Positions 26,811 to 35,028 of a stretch of DNA of 64,000 nucleotides are shown in pieces (within the stretch, counting starts at the first letter, position 1; each line of letters begins with the position of its first letter). Origin of the DNA: Halalkalicoccus tibetensis (GTDB taxonomy: Archaea; Halobacteriota; Halobacteria; Halobacteriales; Halalkalicoccaceae); the NCBI RefSeq assembly GCF_037996645.1, contig NZ_JBBMXV010000003.1, forward strand, positions 372,001 to 436,000, written 5' to 3'. The notes beneath the pieces were generated by a model. That model searched no databases, was not told the origin of the DNA, and worked only from the letters and a program-made list of their open reading frames with translations. The position numbers were made by a program, and so were the translations under genes.

Positions 26811-27191
26811 TCAGCCCGCGAGCAGCTCGCGATACGCCTCCGTGAGGAAGATCTCCTCACAGCTGTACCGAAACGTCCCGACGGACCGGGGCGGGCTCTC
26901 GAGGGTCGCCTCGATCCACTCGTCGTCGACCCGCCCGCAGAACAGCGCCATCCCGTTCTCGGGCGGCGTGTCGTACTCCGTGAGGCGGTCCTGCAGCCGG
27001 ACGAGCGCCCCCTCGACGTGCTGGCGACGTTCCTCCGACAGCTCCCCGGCCTCGGCGTGCTCGTCGCCCAGGAAGACGATCACCTCGTCGACGAGCCGCT
27101 CCGGGGGGACGTAGACCGACACCAGCCGCGGGTCGTCGGTCGAACACCGCCCGAGCCGGTCGAGGACGGCGTCCGGATCGTCGGGGTTCAT
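26811..27191 (-). CDS. Stand-alone aRF1 N-domain paralogue lacking NIKS
   Basis: A 126-residue protein that aligns along its whole length with domain 1 of the neighbouring aRF1: LVSVYVPPER / LVTIYVPEDR, DRLTEYDTPPENGMALFCG / DRLKYYGNFPPENGMVLFSG, and FRYSCEEIFLTE / FRYHCDSDFLTE. The NIKS stop-codon motif is replaced by GELS (49-52) and the GTQ motif is also gone, while YxCxxxF (YSCEEIF, 109-115) is kept. There is no GGQ or domain 3, so it cannot release peptides. Its role is unknown; it sits between argS and prf1. Confidence 0.85.
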   Translation of the reverse strand: MNPDDPDAVLDRLGRCSTDDPRLVSVYVPPERLVDEVIVFLGDEHAEAGELSEERRQHVEGALVRLQDRLTEYDTPPENGMALFCGRVDDEWIEATLESPPRSVGTFRYSCEEIFLTEAYRELLAG

Positions 27192-27231
27192 CGGACGTGA
27201 TACGTGAACAGCCGTCAAGGGTCTTGTGGCC

Positions 27232-28971
27232 TCACATCGACTCGGGTGCCTCGACCCCGAGCACCCACAGCGCGTTCGCGATCGTGTGGCGGGCGGCCGC
27301 CACGAGCGCGAGGCGAGCCTCGGTCAACGCCTCGTCGTCGGTGAGCACCTGGCACTCCCGGTAGAAGGCGTTGAACGTCTCGGCGAACTCGCGGGTGTAG
27401 GTGGCGACCTGGTGGGGCTGGCGGTCGCCGGCGGCGGACTCGACCACGGCAGGGAACCGGGCGATCACCTCGATCAGGTCGCGTTCCTCCTCGCTCTCGA
27501 GCAGCGCGGGATCGACCGCACCGGGCTCGCGATCGGCCTCGCTGAGGATCCCACACGTGCGTGCGTGGACGTACTGGACGTAGGGCGCCGACTGGGCCTC
27601 GAAGTTCAGCGCGCGATCCCACTCGAAGGTGATCGCCTTCGAGGGCTGTTTCGAGACGATGTCGTAGCGGACGGCGCCGATCCCGACCTGGCGGGCGATC
27701 CGCTCGACGTCGTCCTCGTCCAGGTCGTCGTCGCGGATCCGGTCGTCCATGCGGGTCTCGACCTCCTCTCGTGCGCGCGCGACCGCCTCGTCGAGCAGGT
27801 CGTCGAGGTCGATCCCCGTCCCCGCGCGCGTGCTCATCTTCCCTTCGGGGAGGTTGACGTAGGAGTAAAAGACCGAATCCAGCCGGTCGGTGTCGTTGCC
27901 CAGCAGGTCGAGCGCCGCCGCGAGCTGCTGGGCCTGGAGCTTGTGGTCCTCGCCGAGGACGGTGACGGCGCGGTCGTAGTTATCGAACTTCCACTCGTGG
28001 TGGGCCAGGTCGCGGGTCGTGTAGAGCGAGGTGCCGTCCGAGCGCAGGAAGACGAGGTTCTTCTCGAAGTCGGGCAGGTCGAGCTGCCAGGCCTCCTCCT
28101 CGTAGACGGCTTCGTCGAGGGCCTTGAGCCGCTCGACCAGGTCGTCGGTGCTGCCGTCCCGGATGAAGCGGGTCTCCTTGACGAACTCGTCGAACTCGGC
28201 TGGCAGGCGAGCGAGGGACTCGCGCATCCCGCCCAGCACCCTATCGACGACGCTGCCGACGCGCTCGTAGGCCTCCTCGTCGCCCTCCTCGAGGCCCTGC
28301 ATGATCGACTGGATCTCGGCCTCCGCGGCCTCGACCTCCTCCTCCGATCCTTCCTCCAGCACCCGGTTGCCCTTCCGGTAGTAGCGCACCAGCTCGTAGT
28401 CGCTCTTCTCGCGTTCGGGCTCGGGCAGGTCGTCCTCGTCGAACGTCTCGTAGGCCCAGGTGAACACCGCCATCTGCCGGCCGGCGTCGTTGACGTAGTA
28501 GTGGCGGTCGACGTCGTTGCCCGCGAAGTCGAGCAGGCGGGCGATCGCGTCGCCGATGATCGGGTTTCGCGCCCGGCCGACGTGGACCGGCCCCGTCGGA
28601 TTGGCGCTGGTGTGCTCGACGACGACCTCCCGCCCGGTGGGTTCAAGCCGGCCATAACCGTCCTCGCGGGCGGCCTCGAGGGTCCCCCCGTAGTAGGCGT
28701 CGCTCGCGTGGAAGTTGACGTACGGGCCCTGCTGGGTCGCGCCGGCGAGCAGCTCGTAGCCCTCGACCTCGATCGCGTCGACGAGGTCGGCGGCGACCGC
28801 CCCAGGGGCCTTTTCGGCCTCGCCAGCCAGCCGGAAGGCGACGCTCGAGGCCAGCACCGCCTCGACGTCTTCGGGGGGCTCTTCGATCGCGAGCTCGGCC
28901 GTCGGAAGCGAGAGCGCCGAGAGCGCCTCCGAAAGCGCGTCTTCGGCGTCCGCACGAAGCGCGAGGAACAT
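27232..28971 (-). CDS. argS: Arginyl-tRNA synthetase
   Basis: A 579-residue class I aminoacyl-tRNA synthetase charging tRNA-Arg with arginine. The HIGH-type motif reads HVGR in [18 protein letters not shown], and the KMSKS region reads [11 protein letters not shown]. The Arg-specific DALR anticodon-binding domain forms the C-terminus ([28 protein letters not shown], given here as a region). The gene leads a same-strand group argS, aRF1 N-domain paralogue, prf1. Confidence 0.95.
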   Translation of the reverse strand: MFLALRADAEDALSEALSALSLPTAELAIEEPPEDVEAVLASSVAFRLAGEAEKAPGAVAADLVDAIEVEGYELLAGATQQGPYVNFHASDAYYGGTLEAAREDGYGRLEPTGREVVVEHTSANPTGPVHVGRARNPIIGDAIARLLDFAGNDVDRHYYVNDAGRQMAVFTWAYETFDEDDLPEPEREKSDYELVRYYRKGNRVLEEGSEEEVEAAEAEIQSIMQGLEEGDEEAYERVGSVVDRVLGGMRESLARLPAEFDEFVKETRFIRDGSTDDLVERLKALDEAVYEEEAWQLDLPDFEKNLVFLRSDGTSLYTTRDLAHHEWKFDNYDRAVTVLGEDHKLQAQQLAAALDLLGNDTDRLDSVFYSYVNLPEGKMSTRAGTGIDLDDLLDEAVARAREEVETRMDDRIRDDDLDEDDVERIARQVGIGAVRYDIVSKQPSKAITFEWDRALNFEAQSAPYVQYVHARTCGILSEADREPGAVDPALLESEEERDLIEVIARFPAVVESAAGDRQPHQVATYTREFAETFNAFYRECQVLTDDEALTEARLALVAAARHTIANALWVLGVEAPESM

Positions 28972-29005
28972 ACCCGCCGTTCAGGATCGGCGGATAAAGC
29001 CGTTT

Positions 29006-29443
29006 TCAATCGTCGAGGTCCGCGAGGTCGCCGTCGGTCTCGAGGGCCGTCAGACAGTCCCAGACGCTGTAGGCGTCCTCCTCGTCCCGGCAGGGGAACA
29101 CTCGCCGGAGCTCCTCTTCGACGTGGACGGCGATACAGATGACCGGGAAGACGATCTCGCGGATCTCGCCCCGCTCGTGCTCCTGGAAGAACGGTTCGAT
29201 GGAGTGTCCCATCTCCCCGGCCCGTTCTTTGAGTGCCTCGAAGGTGGCCACCGCCTCGGCGTCGTCGCCGTTCCGGACGGCGACCCGGGCCTCCCAGTGT
29301 CGAACGCGCAGGTCGGCGATCAGCTCGTCGTCGGCCAGGCGCTCGGCCCGTTCGATCACCTCCTCCTGGCGCTCGCGGGCCGGAAACGGCGTCGACGACC
29401 GGAGGTAGACGGTCAGCTCGGGTCGCGTATTCGGTTGGCTCAT
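29006..29443 (-). CDS. Unrecognised haloarchaeal protein
   Basis: A 145-residue acidic, mainly helical protein starting MSQPNTRPELTVYLRSSTPF. Helices such as ARERQEEVIERAERLADDEL and EAVATFEALKERAGEMGHSI are predicted. Near the end, VICIAVHVEEELRRVFPCRD and SVWDCLTALETD hold three Cys. No domain is recognised. It precedes argS on the same strand by 34 bases, so it may be co-transcribed with it. Confidence 0.65.
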   Translation of the reverse strand: MSQPNTRPELTVYLRSSTPFPARERQEEVIERAERLADDELIADLRVRHWEARVAVRNGDDAEAVATFEALKERAGEMGHSIEPFFQEHERGEIREIVFPVICIAVHVEEELRRVFPCRDEEDAYSVWDCLTALETDGDLADLDD

Positions 29444-29507
29444 GTCTGCCCCACCCACGGTACGTGGTCACGATACTGTTGGACAGCCAACTACAAAACT
29501 GCGGGGG

Positions 29508-30131
29508 CTACTCGGGCATCTCGTCGATGAGGACGACCGCCTCGCCGTCGATCAGCTCGTTGCCGTCGGCGTCGGTCACCCGCGCGGTCAGGCGGTACTT
29601 CTCGTCCCCGAGGTCCTCGACGATCTCACAGCGCGCGGTCAGCACGGCGCCGATCCGTGCGGGCCCCTTGAACTCCATGTTCTCCGAGAGGTAGATCGTC
29701 AGTCCCGGGAGGCGCGCGAGGGCGGCGCTGATCAGCCCGGCGACCAGGGTTCCGTGGACGATCCGCCCGCCGAAGCGCGACTCGCTGGCGAACCCCTCGT
29801 CGAGATGCAGCCGGTTGGTGTCGCCGCTCGCTTGCGCGAAGGCGTGGACGTCCGCGTCGGTCACCGGCTTGGTGAACTCGACGTACTCGCCGACACCGAG
29901 CTCCTCGCGGGTCTCGACCGAGCGCTCCATCGTCCAGTCGGGAAGGCCGTGCGCCAGCGAGGGGATCGGCGCCGGATCTCGCTCGCTTCCGGCCGGCGAG
30001 GAGAGCCCCATTCCGGCGAGGAACGCCCGGTTAGCCTCGACGTAGCTGTTGACGGCGTGCTTCGAGGCGTCAGACCAGGAGTCGACGAACTCCGTCACGG
30101 GGGTCTCCCCCTCGTCGGAGCTCCCGCTCAT
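29508..30131 (-). CDS. MaoC-like (R)-specific enoyl-CoA hydratase
   Basis: A 207-residue hot-dog-fold protein. The hydratase-2 motif is present: SGDTNRLHLDEGFA...FGGRIVHGTLVAGLIS, with catalytic Asp and His. Such enzymes hydrate crotonyl-CoA to (R)-3-hydroxyacyl-CoA, the polyhydroxyalkanoate monomer. An extra N-terminal helix (WSDASKHAVNSYVEANRAF) of about 45 residues recalls phasin-like granule proteins, which would fit a PHA role; that is inference. The start at 30131 was chosen because upstream sequence is not protein-like. Confidence 0.82.
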   Translation of the reverse strand: MSGSSDEGETPVTEFVDSWSDASKHAVNSYVEANRAFLAGMGLSSPAGSERDPAPIPSLAHGLPDWTMERSVETREELGVGEYVEFTKPVTDADVHAFAQASGDTNRLHLDEGFASESRFGGRIVHGTLVAGLISAALARLPGLTIYLSENMEFKGPARIGAVLTARCEIVEDLGDEKYRLTARVTDADGNELIDGEAVVLIDEMPE

Positions 30132-30238
30132 CGTCCCTCCCCTACACTGCGGTCGGGAATCGGGCGACACACGGACTTCGAGGTATGATCCATGGTCACA
30201 AATAGTCCACGAGCACCTTAAGTACATTGAACCTAAGC

Positions 30239-30257
30239 GCGGGGCTTTTCACCCCGC
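30239..30257. promoter_or_regulatory. GC hairpin in the twy1 upstream region
   Basis: GCGGGG, a 7-base loop (CTTTTCA) and CCCCGC form a 6-pair hairpin 18 bases before the twy1 ATG. A TATA-like CCTTAAGTA lies at 30217-30225; transcription would begin near 30246, inside the loop, so the hairpin may not form in the mRNA. Confidence 0.3.
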
Positions 30258-30275
30258 CCGTCCAACGACGGTTCC

Positions 30276-31244
30276 ATGAGCGGGCCCAAGCAGGTGTCCT
30301 CGCCGGACTACCACAGCGAGAACCACACCGCCGCCCAGACCTGCGGGTGGACCGCGAACGCGCTGCGGGGCGAGGGCAAGTGCTACAAGTACGCCTTCTA
30401 CGGGATCGAGTCCCACCGCTGCATCCAGATGACGCCCGTCGTCAAATGCAACGAGCGCTGTGTCTTCTGCTGGCGCGATCACCGGGGCCACGCCTACGAA
30501 CTGGGCGACGTGGAGTGGGACGATCCCGAGGCCGTCGTCGACGCGAGCCTCCGCCTCCAGAAGAAGCTGCTCTCGGGGTTCGGCGGCAACGACGAGGTCC
30601 CGCGCGAGGTCTTCGAGGAGGCGATGGAACCGCGCCACGTCGCGATCAGCCTCGACGGCGAGCCCACCCTCTACCCCTATCTCCCCGAACTCATCGACGC
30701 CTTCAGTGATCGAGGAATCACCACCTTCCTCGTTTCCAACGGAACGGATCCCGAGATGCTCTCGCGGTGTGACCCCACGCAGCTCTACGTCAGCGTCGAC
30801 GCCGCCGAGCGCGCGACTTTCGACGACGTCGTGCGCGCGGTCGAGGACGACGCCTGGGAACGCCTGATCGACACGCTCGACGTACTGGCGGAGAAGGACG
30901 AGACACGAACCGTGCTTCGCACCACGCTCGTCGGCGGCGAGAACATGCGCGACCCCGACTGGTACGCCGCCCTCTACGACCGCGCGGACCCCGATTTCGT
31001 CGAGCTCAAGGCCTACATGCACGTCGGCCACTCACAGGGCCGTCTCGACCGAAGCGCGATGCCCGACCACGAGGACGTCGTTGCGTTCGCCGAAGACGTG
31101 AGAGAACATATGCCCGAACACGACTACATCAACGACGTGCCGGCCTCGCGGGTCGCGCTCCTCTCGCGCGACGAGGACACCTGGGTGCCGAAGCTCAGGA
31201 AGGACAGCGAGTTCTGGGAGGACGATCCGCTCGCGGCCGACTAG
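30276..31244 (+). CDS. twy1: tRNA 4-demethylwyosine synthase (TYW1/Taw1)
   Basis: A 322-residue radical SAM enzyme that builds the tricyclic base of wyosine at G37 of tRNA-Phe from N1-methylguanosine and pyruvate. The cluster motif CNERCVFCW lies near residues 59-67; the preceding Cys (TCGWTANALRGEGKCYK) provide the second iron-sulfur site of archaeal Taw1. SLDGEPTLYPYLPEL and KAYMHVGHSQGRLD are further family blocks. The gene is divergent from the MaoC gene. Confidence 0.93.
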   Translation: MSGPKQVSSPDYHSENHTAAQTCGWTANALRGEGKCYKYAFYGIESHRCIQMTPVVKCNERCVFCWRDHRGHAYELGDVEWDDPEAVVDASLRLQKKLLSGFGGNDEVPREVFEEAMEPRHVAISLDGEPTLYPYLPELIDAFSDRGITTFLVSNGTDPEMLSRCDPTQLYVSVDAAERATFDDVVRAVEDDAWERLIDTLDVLAEKDETRTVLRTTLVGGENMRDPDWYAALYDRADPDFVELKAYMHVGHSQGRLDRSAMPDHEDVVAFAEDVREHMPEHDYINDVPASRVALLSRDEDTWVPKLRKDSEFWEDDPLAAD

Positions 31245-31280
31245 CATCCCAGATACGTTACGCATCCCACATCCGATACG

Positions 31281-31289
31281 CTTATACGG
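31281..31289 (+). promoter_or_regulatory. TATA box of the rbkR-ribB operon
   Basis: CTTATACGG centred about 26 bases before the ATG at 31311, indicating a leaderless mRNA and deciding the start over the GTG codons at 31302 and 31305. The preceding bases contain two GATACG copies (around 31256 and 31275), a possible RbkR recognition element. Confidence 0.55.
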
Positions 31290-31310
31290 GCAACTCCCGG
31301 AGTGGTGGGT

Positions 31311-32009
31311 ATGTCACGGACCGTGACCCGAGACGTGGGTCAGGACGAGCTCGCCGCCCTCCGACAGTTGGGACTCGACGGCGCGCTCTCGGGGGAAACG
31401 AAGATCTCGTGTTCCGCGCTCGCGGACCGGCTCGAGACCTCGAGCCAGACCGCCTCGCGGCGCCTGCAGGCGCTCGAGGCGGCCGACCTGATTGCCCGCG
31501 AGACTGTCACGGACGGCCAGTGGATCGCCGTCACCGGCGAGGGCGAGCGCGCGCTGCGCGCGGAGTACGACGCCTACCGGCGGCTGTTCGAGGAGCGATC
31601 GAGCGTCGACCTCGAGGGGTTCGTCACCGGGGGGATGGGCGAGGGCAAACACTACATCTCGCTGCCGGGTTACATGGCCCAGTTCGAGGAAAAACTGGGC
31701 TACGAGCCGTTCCCCGGCACCCTGAACGTGGACCTGACCGAAGAGAGCGTGCGCCGGCGTGCCGCCCTGGAGGCGCTCGAGCCGGTCCACATCGACGGCT
31801 GGGAGGACGAGGATCGGACCTACGGCCCATGTGTCTGCTATCCGGCGACGATACTCGCCGACGGCGAGTACGACGGGGCCCACGTCATCGCGCCCGAACG
31901 GACCCACCACGACGAGGACCAACTGGAGGTGATCGCGCCCGCCAAACTACGCGATGAGCTCGGGCTGGACGACGACGACCGGATCACCGTCCGCGTGGAG
32001 GAGAAATGA
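31311..32009 (+). CDS. rbkR: RbkR: HTH regulator fused to CTP-dependent riboflavin kinase
   Basis: A 232-residue two-domain protein. Residues ~1-90 form a winged helix ([20 protein letters not shown]). The rest is the archaeal CTP-dependent riboflavin kinase fold (DUF120): [30 protein letters not shown] and [11 protein letters not shown]. In archaea this fusion makes FMN and also controls riboflavin genes. Here it overlaps ribB by 4 bases (ATGA), fitting a self-regulated riboflavin operon. Confidence 0.92.
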   Translation: MSRTVTRDVGQDELAALRQLGLDGALSGETKISCSALADRLETSSQTASRRLQALEAADLIARETVTDGQWIAVTGEGERALRAEYDAYRRLFEERSSVDLEGFVTGGMGEGKHYISLPGYMAQFEEKLGYEPFPGTLNVDLTEESVRRRAALEALEPVHIDGWEDEDRTYGPCVCYPATILADGEYDGAHVIAPERTHHDEDQLEVIAPAKLRDELGLDDDDRITVRVEEK

Positions 32010-32668
32010 CCCAGCGACAGACGCGTTCGGCCCAGCGGGCCATCGAGGCGTTCCGCGAGGGCTCCCCGGTGTTGATCCACGACGCCGACGACCGCGAGGG
32101 CGAGACCGACCTGATCTACCCCGCCGGCGGGGTCGATCCCGAGGACGTCGCGCGGATGCGAAACGACGCCGGCGGGCTGGTCTGTGTCGCGCTTTCGTCG
32201 AACGTGGCCGACGCCCTTTCGCTCCCGTTCGTCCAGGACGTCCTCGACCACCCGGCGGCGAACGACCACGAGCTGGCCTACGACGACCGCTCGTCGTTCT
32301 CGTTGACCGTCAACCATCGCGATACCCGAACGGGGATCACCGACGCCGACCGCGCGCTGACGATCACCGCGCTCGCGGAGGCCGCCGCGGACCCCGATCC
32401 CGAGGCGTTCGCCGAGACCTTTCGGGCGCCGGGCCACGTCCACCTGCTTCGGGCCGCCGAGGGCCTCCTCGAGGAGCGCGAGGGCCACACGGAGTTCGGC
32501 GTCGCGCTCGCCGACGCGGCGGACCTGCCGCCCGCGGTCGTGGTCTGCGAGATGCTCGACGACCACACGGGAGAGGCGCTCTCGCCGGACGACGCGCGGG
32601 CCTACGCCGAGCGCCACGACCTCCCCTATCTCGAGGGTCGGGAGCTGTTCGCCGGCCTCGACCGATAG
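32006..32668 (+). CDS. ribB: 3,4-dihydroxy-2-butanone 4-phosphate synthase
   Basis: A 220-residue RibB that converts ribulose 5-phosphate to the four-carbon precursor of riboflavin plus formate. The acidic metal-binding loop [15 protein letters not shown] lies at ~26-40, followed by [20 protein letters not shown] and [23 protein letters not shown] in broken form. It is a single-domain enzyme without the RibA fusion. It is coupled to rbkR by an ATGA overlap. Confidence 0.94.
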   Translation: MTQRQTRSAQRAIEAFREGSPVLIHDADDREGETDLIYPAGGVDPEDVARMRNDAGGLVCVALSSNVADALSLPFVQDVLDHPAANDHELAYDDRSSFSLTVNHRDTRTGITDADRALTITALAEAAADPDPEAFAETFRAPGHVHLLRAAEGLLEEREGHTEFGVALADAADLPPAVVVCEMLDDHTGEALSPDDARAYAERHDLPYLEGRELFAGLDR

Positions 32669-32718
32669 CGACCCCCGGAAACCGCACACTCATTACGGAG
32701 GGATTCGACGGGTCGGAT

Positions 32719-33642
32719 ATGGGATTCGACGACATGGACGTCGATACGATCTGGATGGACGGCGAGTTCGTCGACTGGGAGGACGCACAGATCCACGTCC
32801 TCAGCCACGGGCTGCACTACGGCACCGGCGTCTTCGAGGGGATCCGCTGTTACGACACCGAGGAGGGCCCCGCGATCTTCCGCTGGGACGAACACGCCGA
32901 ACGCCTCTACGACTCGGGCCAGCCCTACGGCCTCGAGATCGACCACGAGCCCGAGGAACTCGAGGAGGCGACCAAGGAGCTGATCCGCCGCCAGGAGATG
33001 GAGTCGTGTTACATCCGCCCGATCGCCTTCTACGGCTACGACAGCCTGGGCGTGAGCCCCGGGGACTGCCCGACCCGGGTGGCGATCGCCGCCTGGCCCT
33101 GGGGCGCGTATCTCGGCGAGGACGCTCTCGAAAAGGGCGTCGACGTGAAGGTCTCCTCGTGGCGCAAACACGCCTCCAGCCAGATCCCGACGAACGCGAA
33201 GACGACGGGCCTGTACGTCAACAGCCTGCTCGCGGGCGAGGAGGCCCGGAGCCACGGTTACGTCGAGGCACTCGTGTTGAACAAGGAGGGAAACGTCGCC
33301 GAAGGCCCCGGCGAGAACCTCTTTCTGGTCCGCGACGGCGAGCTCTACACCCCCGGGCTCTCGGAGGGTATTCTGGACGGCATCACCAGAAACAGCGTGA
33401 TCACCATCGCCCGCGATCTGGGCTATACGGTCCACGACCAGGCGTCGATCAGCCGCGGGGAGCTGCACACCGCCGACGAGCTGTTCTTCACCGGCACCGC
33501 CGCGGAGGTCACCCCGATCAAGAAGGTCGACAACGTCACCGTCGGCGAGCGGGGTCCCGTCACCGAGGAGATCCAGACCCGCTTTTTCGACGTGATCGAG
33601 CGGCGCACCGACAACTACGACGACTGGTTCAGCTACGTCTGA
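32719..33642 (+). CDS. ilvE: Branched-chain amino acid aminotransferase
   Basis: A 307-residue PLP fold-type IV transaminase interconverting Leu, Ile and Val with their 2-oxo acids. Landmarks are HVLSHGLHYGTGVFEGIR, the PLP lysine in PTNAKTTGLYVNSLLAG, the phosphate cup EALVLNKEGNVAEGPGENLF and FFTGTAAEVTPIKKVD. Length is typical of class IV BCAT. The start at 32719 (MGFDDMDVDTIWMDGEFV) lies 50 bases after ribB. Confidence 0.93.
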   Translation: MGFDDMDVDTIWMDGEFVDWEDAQIHVLSHGLHYGTGVFEGIRCYDTEEGPAIFRWDEHAERLYDSGQPYGLEIDHEPEELEEATKELIRRQEMESCYIRPIAFYGYDSLGVSPGDCPTRVAIAAWPWGAYLGEDALEKGVDVKVSSWRKHASSQIPTNAKTTGLYVNSLLAGEEARSHGYVEALVLNKEGNVAEGPGENLFLVRDGELYTPGLSEGILDGITRNSVITIARDLGYTVHDQASISRGELHTADELFFTGTAAEVTPIKKVDNVTVGERGPVTEEIQTRFFDVIERRTDNYDDWFSYV

Positions 33643-33676
33643 AACCCCCTTCCGTCGTGGGATCATAACCCCGGAT

Positions 33677-34102
33677 ATGGTTCTCTCGGATCGGGAGCGG
33701 GCGTACGTCGAACGCGCGCGGGTGGCCCGCCTGGCGACCGCCGACGACCGCGGTCGTCCACAGGTCGTCCCCGTCTGTTTCGCGCTGGTCGACGGGGCCG
33801 TCGTCTCGGCGGTCGACGAGAAGCCCGCGGAGGCGGGCGAGCAGCTCAGACGGGTACGGGACGTCGAATCCAACCCCTTCGTCTCGCTGGTGGTCGATCA
33901 CTACCGCGAGGACTGGGACCGCCTCGGCTGGGTCCAGCTCCGCGGGTGGGCGACGGTCCTGAAGCCCGGCGCCGACGGTCGGGAGGCGGCGATCGGGGCG
34001 CTGCGCGGGAAGTACGAGCAGTACGAGGACCACGCGCTGGAGGAGCGGCCGCTGGTGTGGATCGAACCGGGTCACGCGGTCTCGTGGGGCGACCTCCGGT
34101 AG
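33677..34102 (+). CDS. PPOX-class (F420-type) oxidoreductase, TIGR03668-like
   Basis: A 141-residue split-barrel flavin/deazaflavin-binding protein. RVARLATADDRGRPQVVPVCFAL is the cofactor-contact strand, followed by NPFVSLVVDHYREDWDRLGWVQLRGWATVL in broken form and KYEQYEDHALEERPLVWIEP. It fits the TIGR03668 group of PPOX-type F420-dependent enzymes. The substrate is unknown. It converges with tatC; the stop codons are adjacent. Confidence 0.82.
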   Translation: MVLSDRERAYVERARVARLATADDRGRPQVVPVCFALVDGAVVSAVDEKPAEAGEQLRRVRDVESNPFVSLVVDHYREDWDRLGWVQLRGWATVLKPGADGREAAIGALRGKYEQYEDHALEERPLVWIEPGHAVSWGDLR

Positions 34103-34927
34103 CTACCGGCCGACCCACTTCAGGACCAGCAGGGTCCCCTCGAAGAGGCCGGCCATCGTCAGCGCGATGATGATCGGCGCCATGCCGGTCGGGTCGGGAC
34201 TGGAGATGAACGCGAGCCCGAGGAACGCGCCCCAGAAGTAGAGCCTCTTGTCGGCGAGCCAGTCCCGCGTCGTGATCCCCATCATGATCGCGAGCATGAT
34301 GATCAGCGGGATCTGGAAGACGATCGCGAGATACGCGATCAGGATCAGCATCAGCCCGAACGTATCGCCCAGCCCGAAGGCGATCGCGCCGGCGTCCTGC
34401 GAGTAGGTCAGGAAGTAGGTGAAGATCGCGGGCAGCACGACGAAGTACGCGAACAGCACGCCGACCACTGCGAGGACGAGGCTGGTCGGCACGGCCGCGA
34501 GGTAGTACTTCCGTTCGTTGCGGTAGAGGCCGGGGCGCATGAACCGGTAGGTCTGATAGACCATCACGGGTAAGGCGACGATCAACCCCGCGAGACTGGC
34601 GACCTTGATGCGCGCGAAGATGAACTCGAGGGGACCGTAGACGCGAGGTTGGGCGATCTCGCCCTCCGGCAGCACGGAGTACCAGAGGAAGGTGATCGCC
34701 TGATCGGCAAGCGGGAAGACGACGATGCTGACCGAGCCGGCGATGACGATGACGATCGCCAGCCGTTTTATCATCTCCTCGATGTGATCGGCGAGGGGCA
34801 TCTCCTGATCCTCGGTGGGCGCGGAGATGCCGCCGACGTCGGTTTCGGCATCGTCGGCCGTGGCAGCCGCCGTGGACGTTCCGCCGTCCGTGGCGACCCG
34901 CTCGTCGCTCGCGCGATGCTCGCCCAT
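34103..34927 (-). CDS. tatC1: Twin-arginine translocase subunit TatC (TatCo type)
   Basis: A 274-residue six-helix membrane protein. After an acidic head (TDVGGISAPTEDQEMPLADH) come the conserved cytoplasmic entry PLADHIEEMIKRLAIVI, FMRPGLYRNERKY, and helices such as FEGTLLVLKWVGR at the C-terminus. TatC recognises RR signal peptides and exports folded proteins, the main export route in haloarchaea. It is divergent from the double TatC gene. Confidence 0.93.
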   Translation of the reverse strand: MGEHRASDERVATDGGTSTAAATADDAETDVGGISAPTEDQEMPLADHIEEMIKRLAIVIVIAGSVSIVVFPLADQAITFLWYSVLPEGEIAQPRVYGPLEFIFARIKVASLAGLIVALPVMVYQTYRFMRPGLYRNERKYYLAAVPTSLVLAVVGVLFAYFVVLPAIFTYFLTYSQDAGAIAFGLGDTFGLMLILIAYLAIVFQIPLIIMLAIMMGITTRDWLADKRLYFWGAFLGLAFISSPDPTGMAPIIIALTMAGLFEGTLLVLKWVGR

Positions 34928-34999
34928 TCACCAGAGTGTACGTGTCCCCGCGGTTATAGGCTTTCTTGAACGCCCTCGCGCACGCCGAGAGGGAAGATT

Positions 35000-35020
35000 G
35001 ATAACGACCTATCGGTTATC
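35000..35020. promoter_or_regulatory. Dyad upstream of the double-TatC gene
   Basis: GATAAC, a 9-base spacer and GTTATC form a perfect 6-base inverted repeat ending 8 bases before the ATG at 35029, in the 101-base spacer between the two tatC genes. It may be an operator or only part of an AT-richer promoter. Confidence 0.3.
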
Positions 35021-35028
35021 GTCGATGA

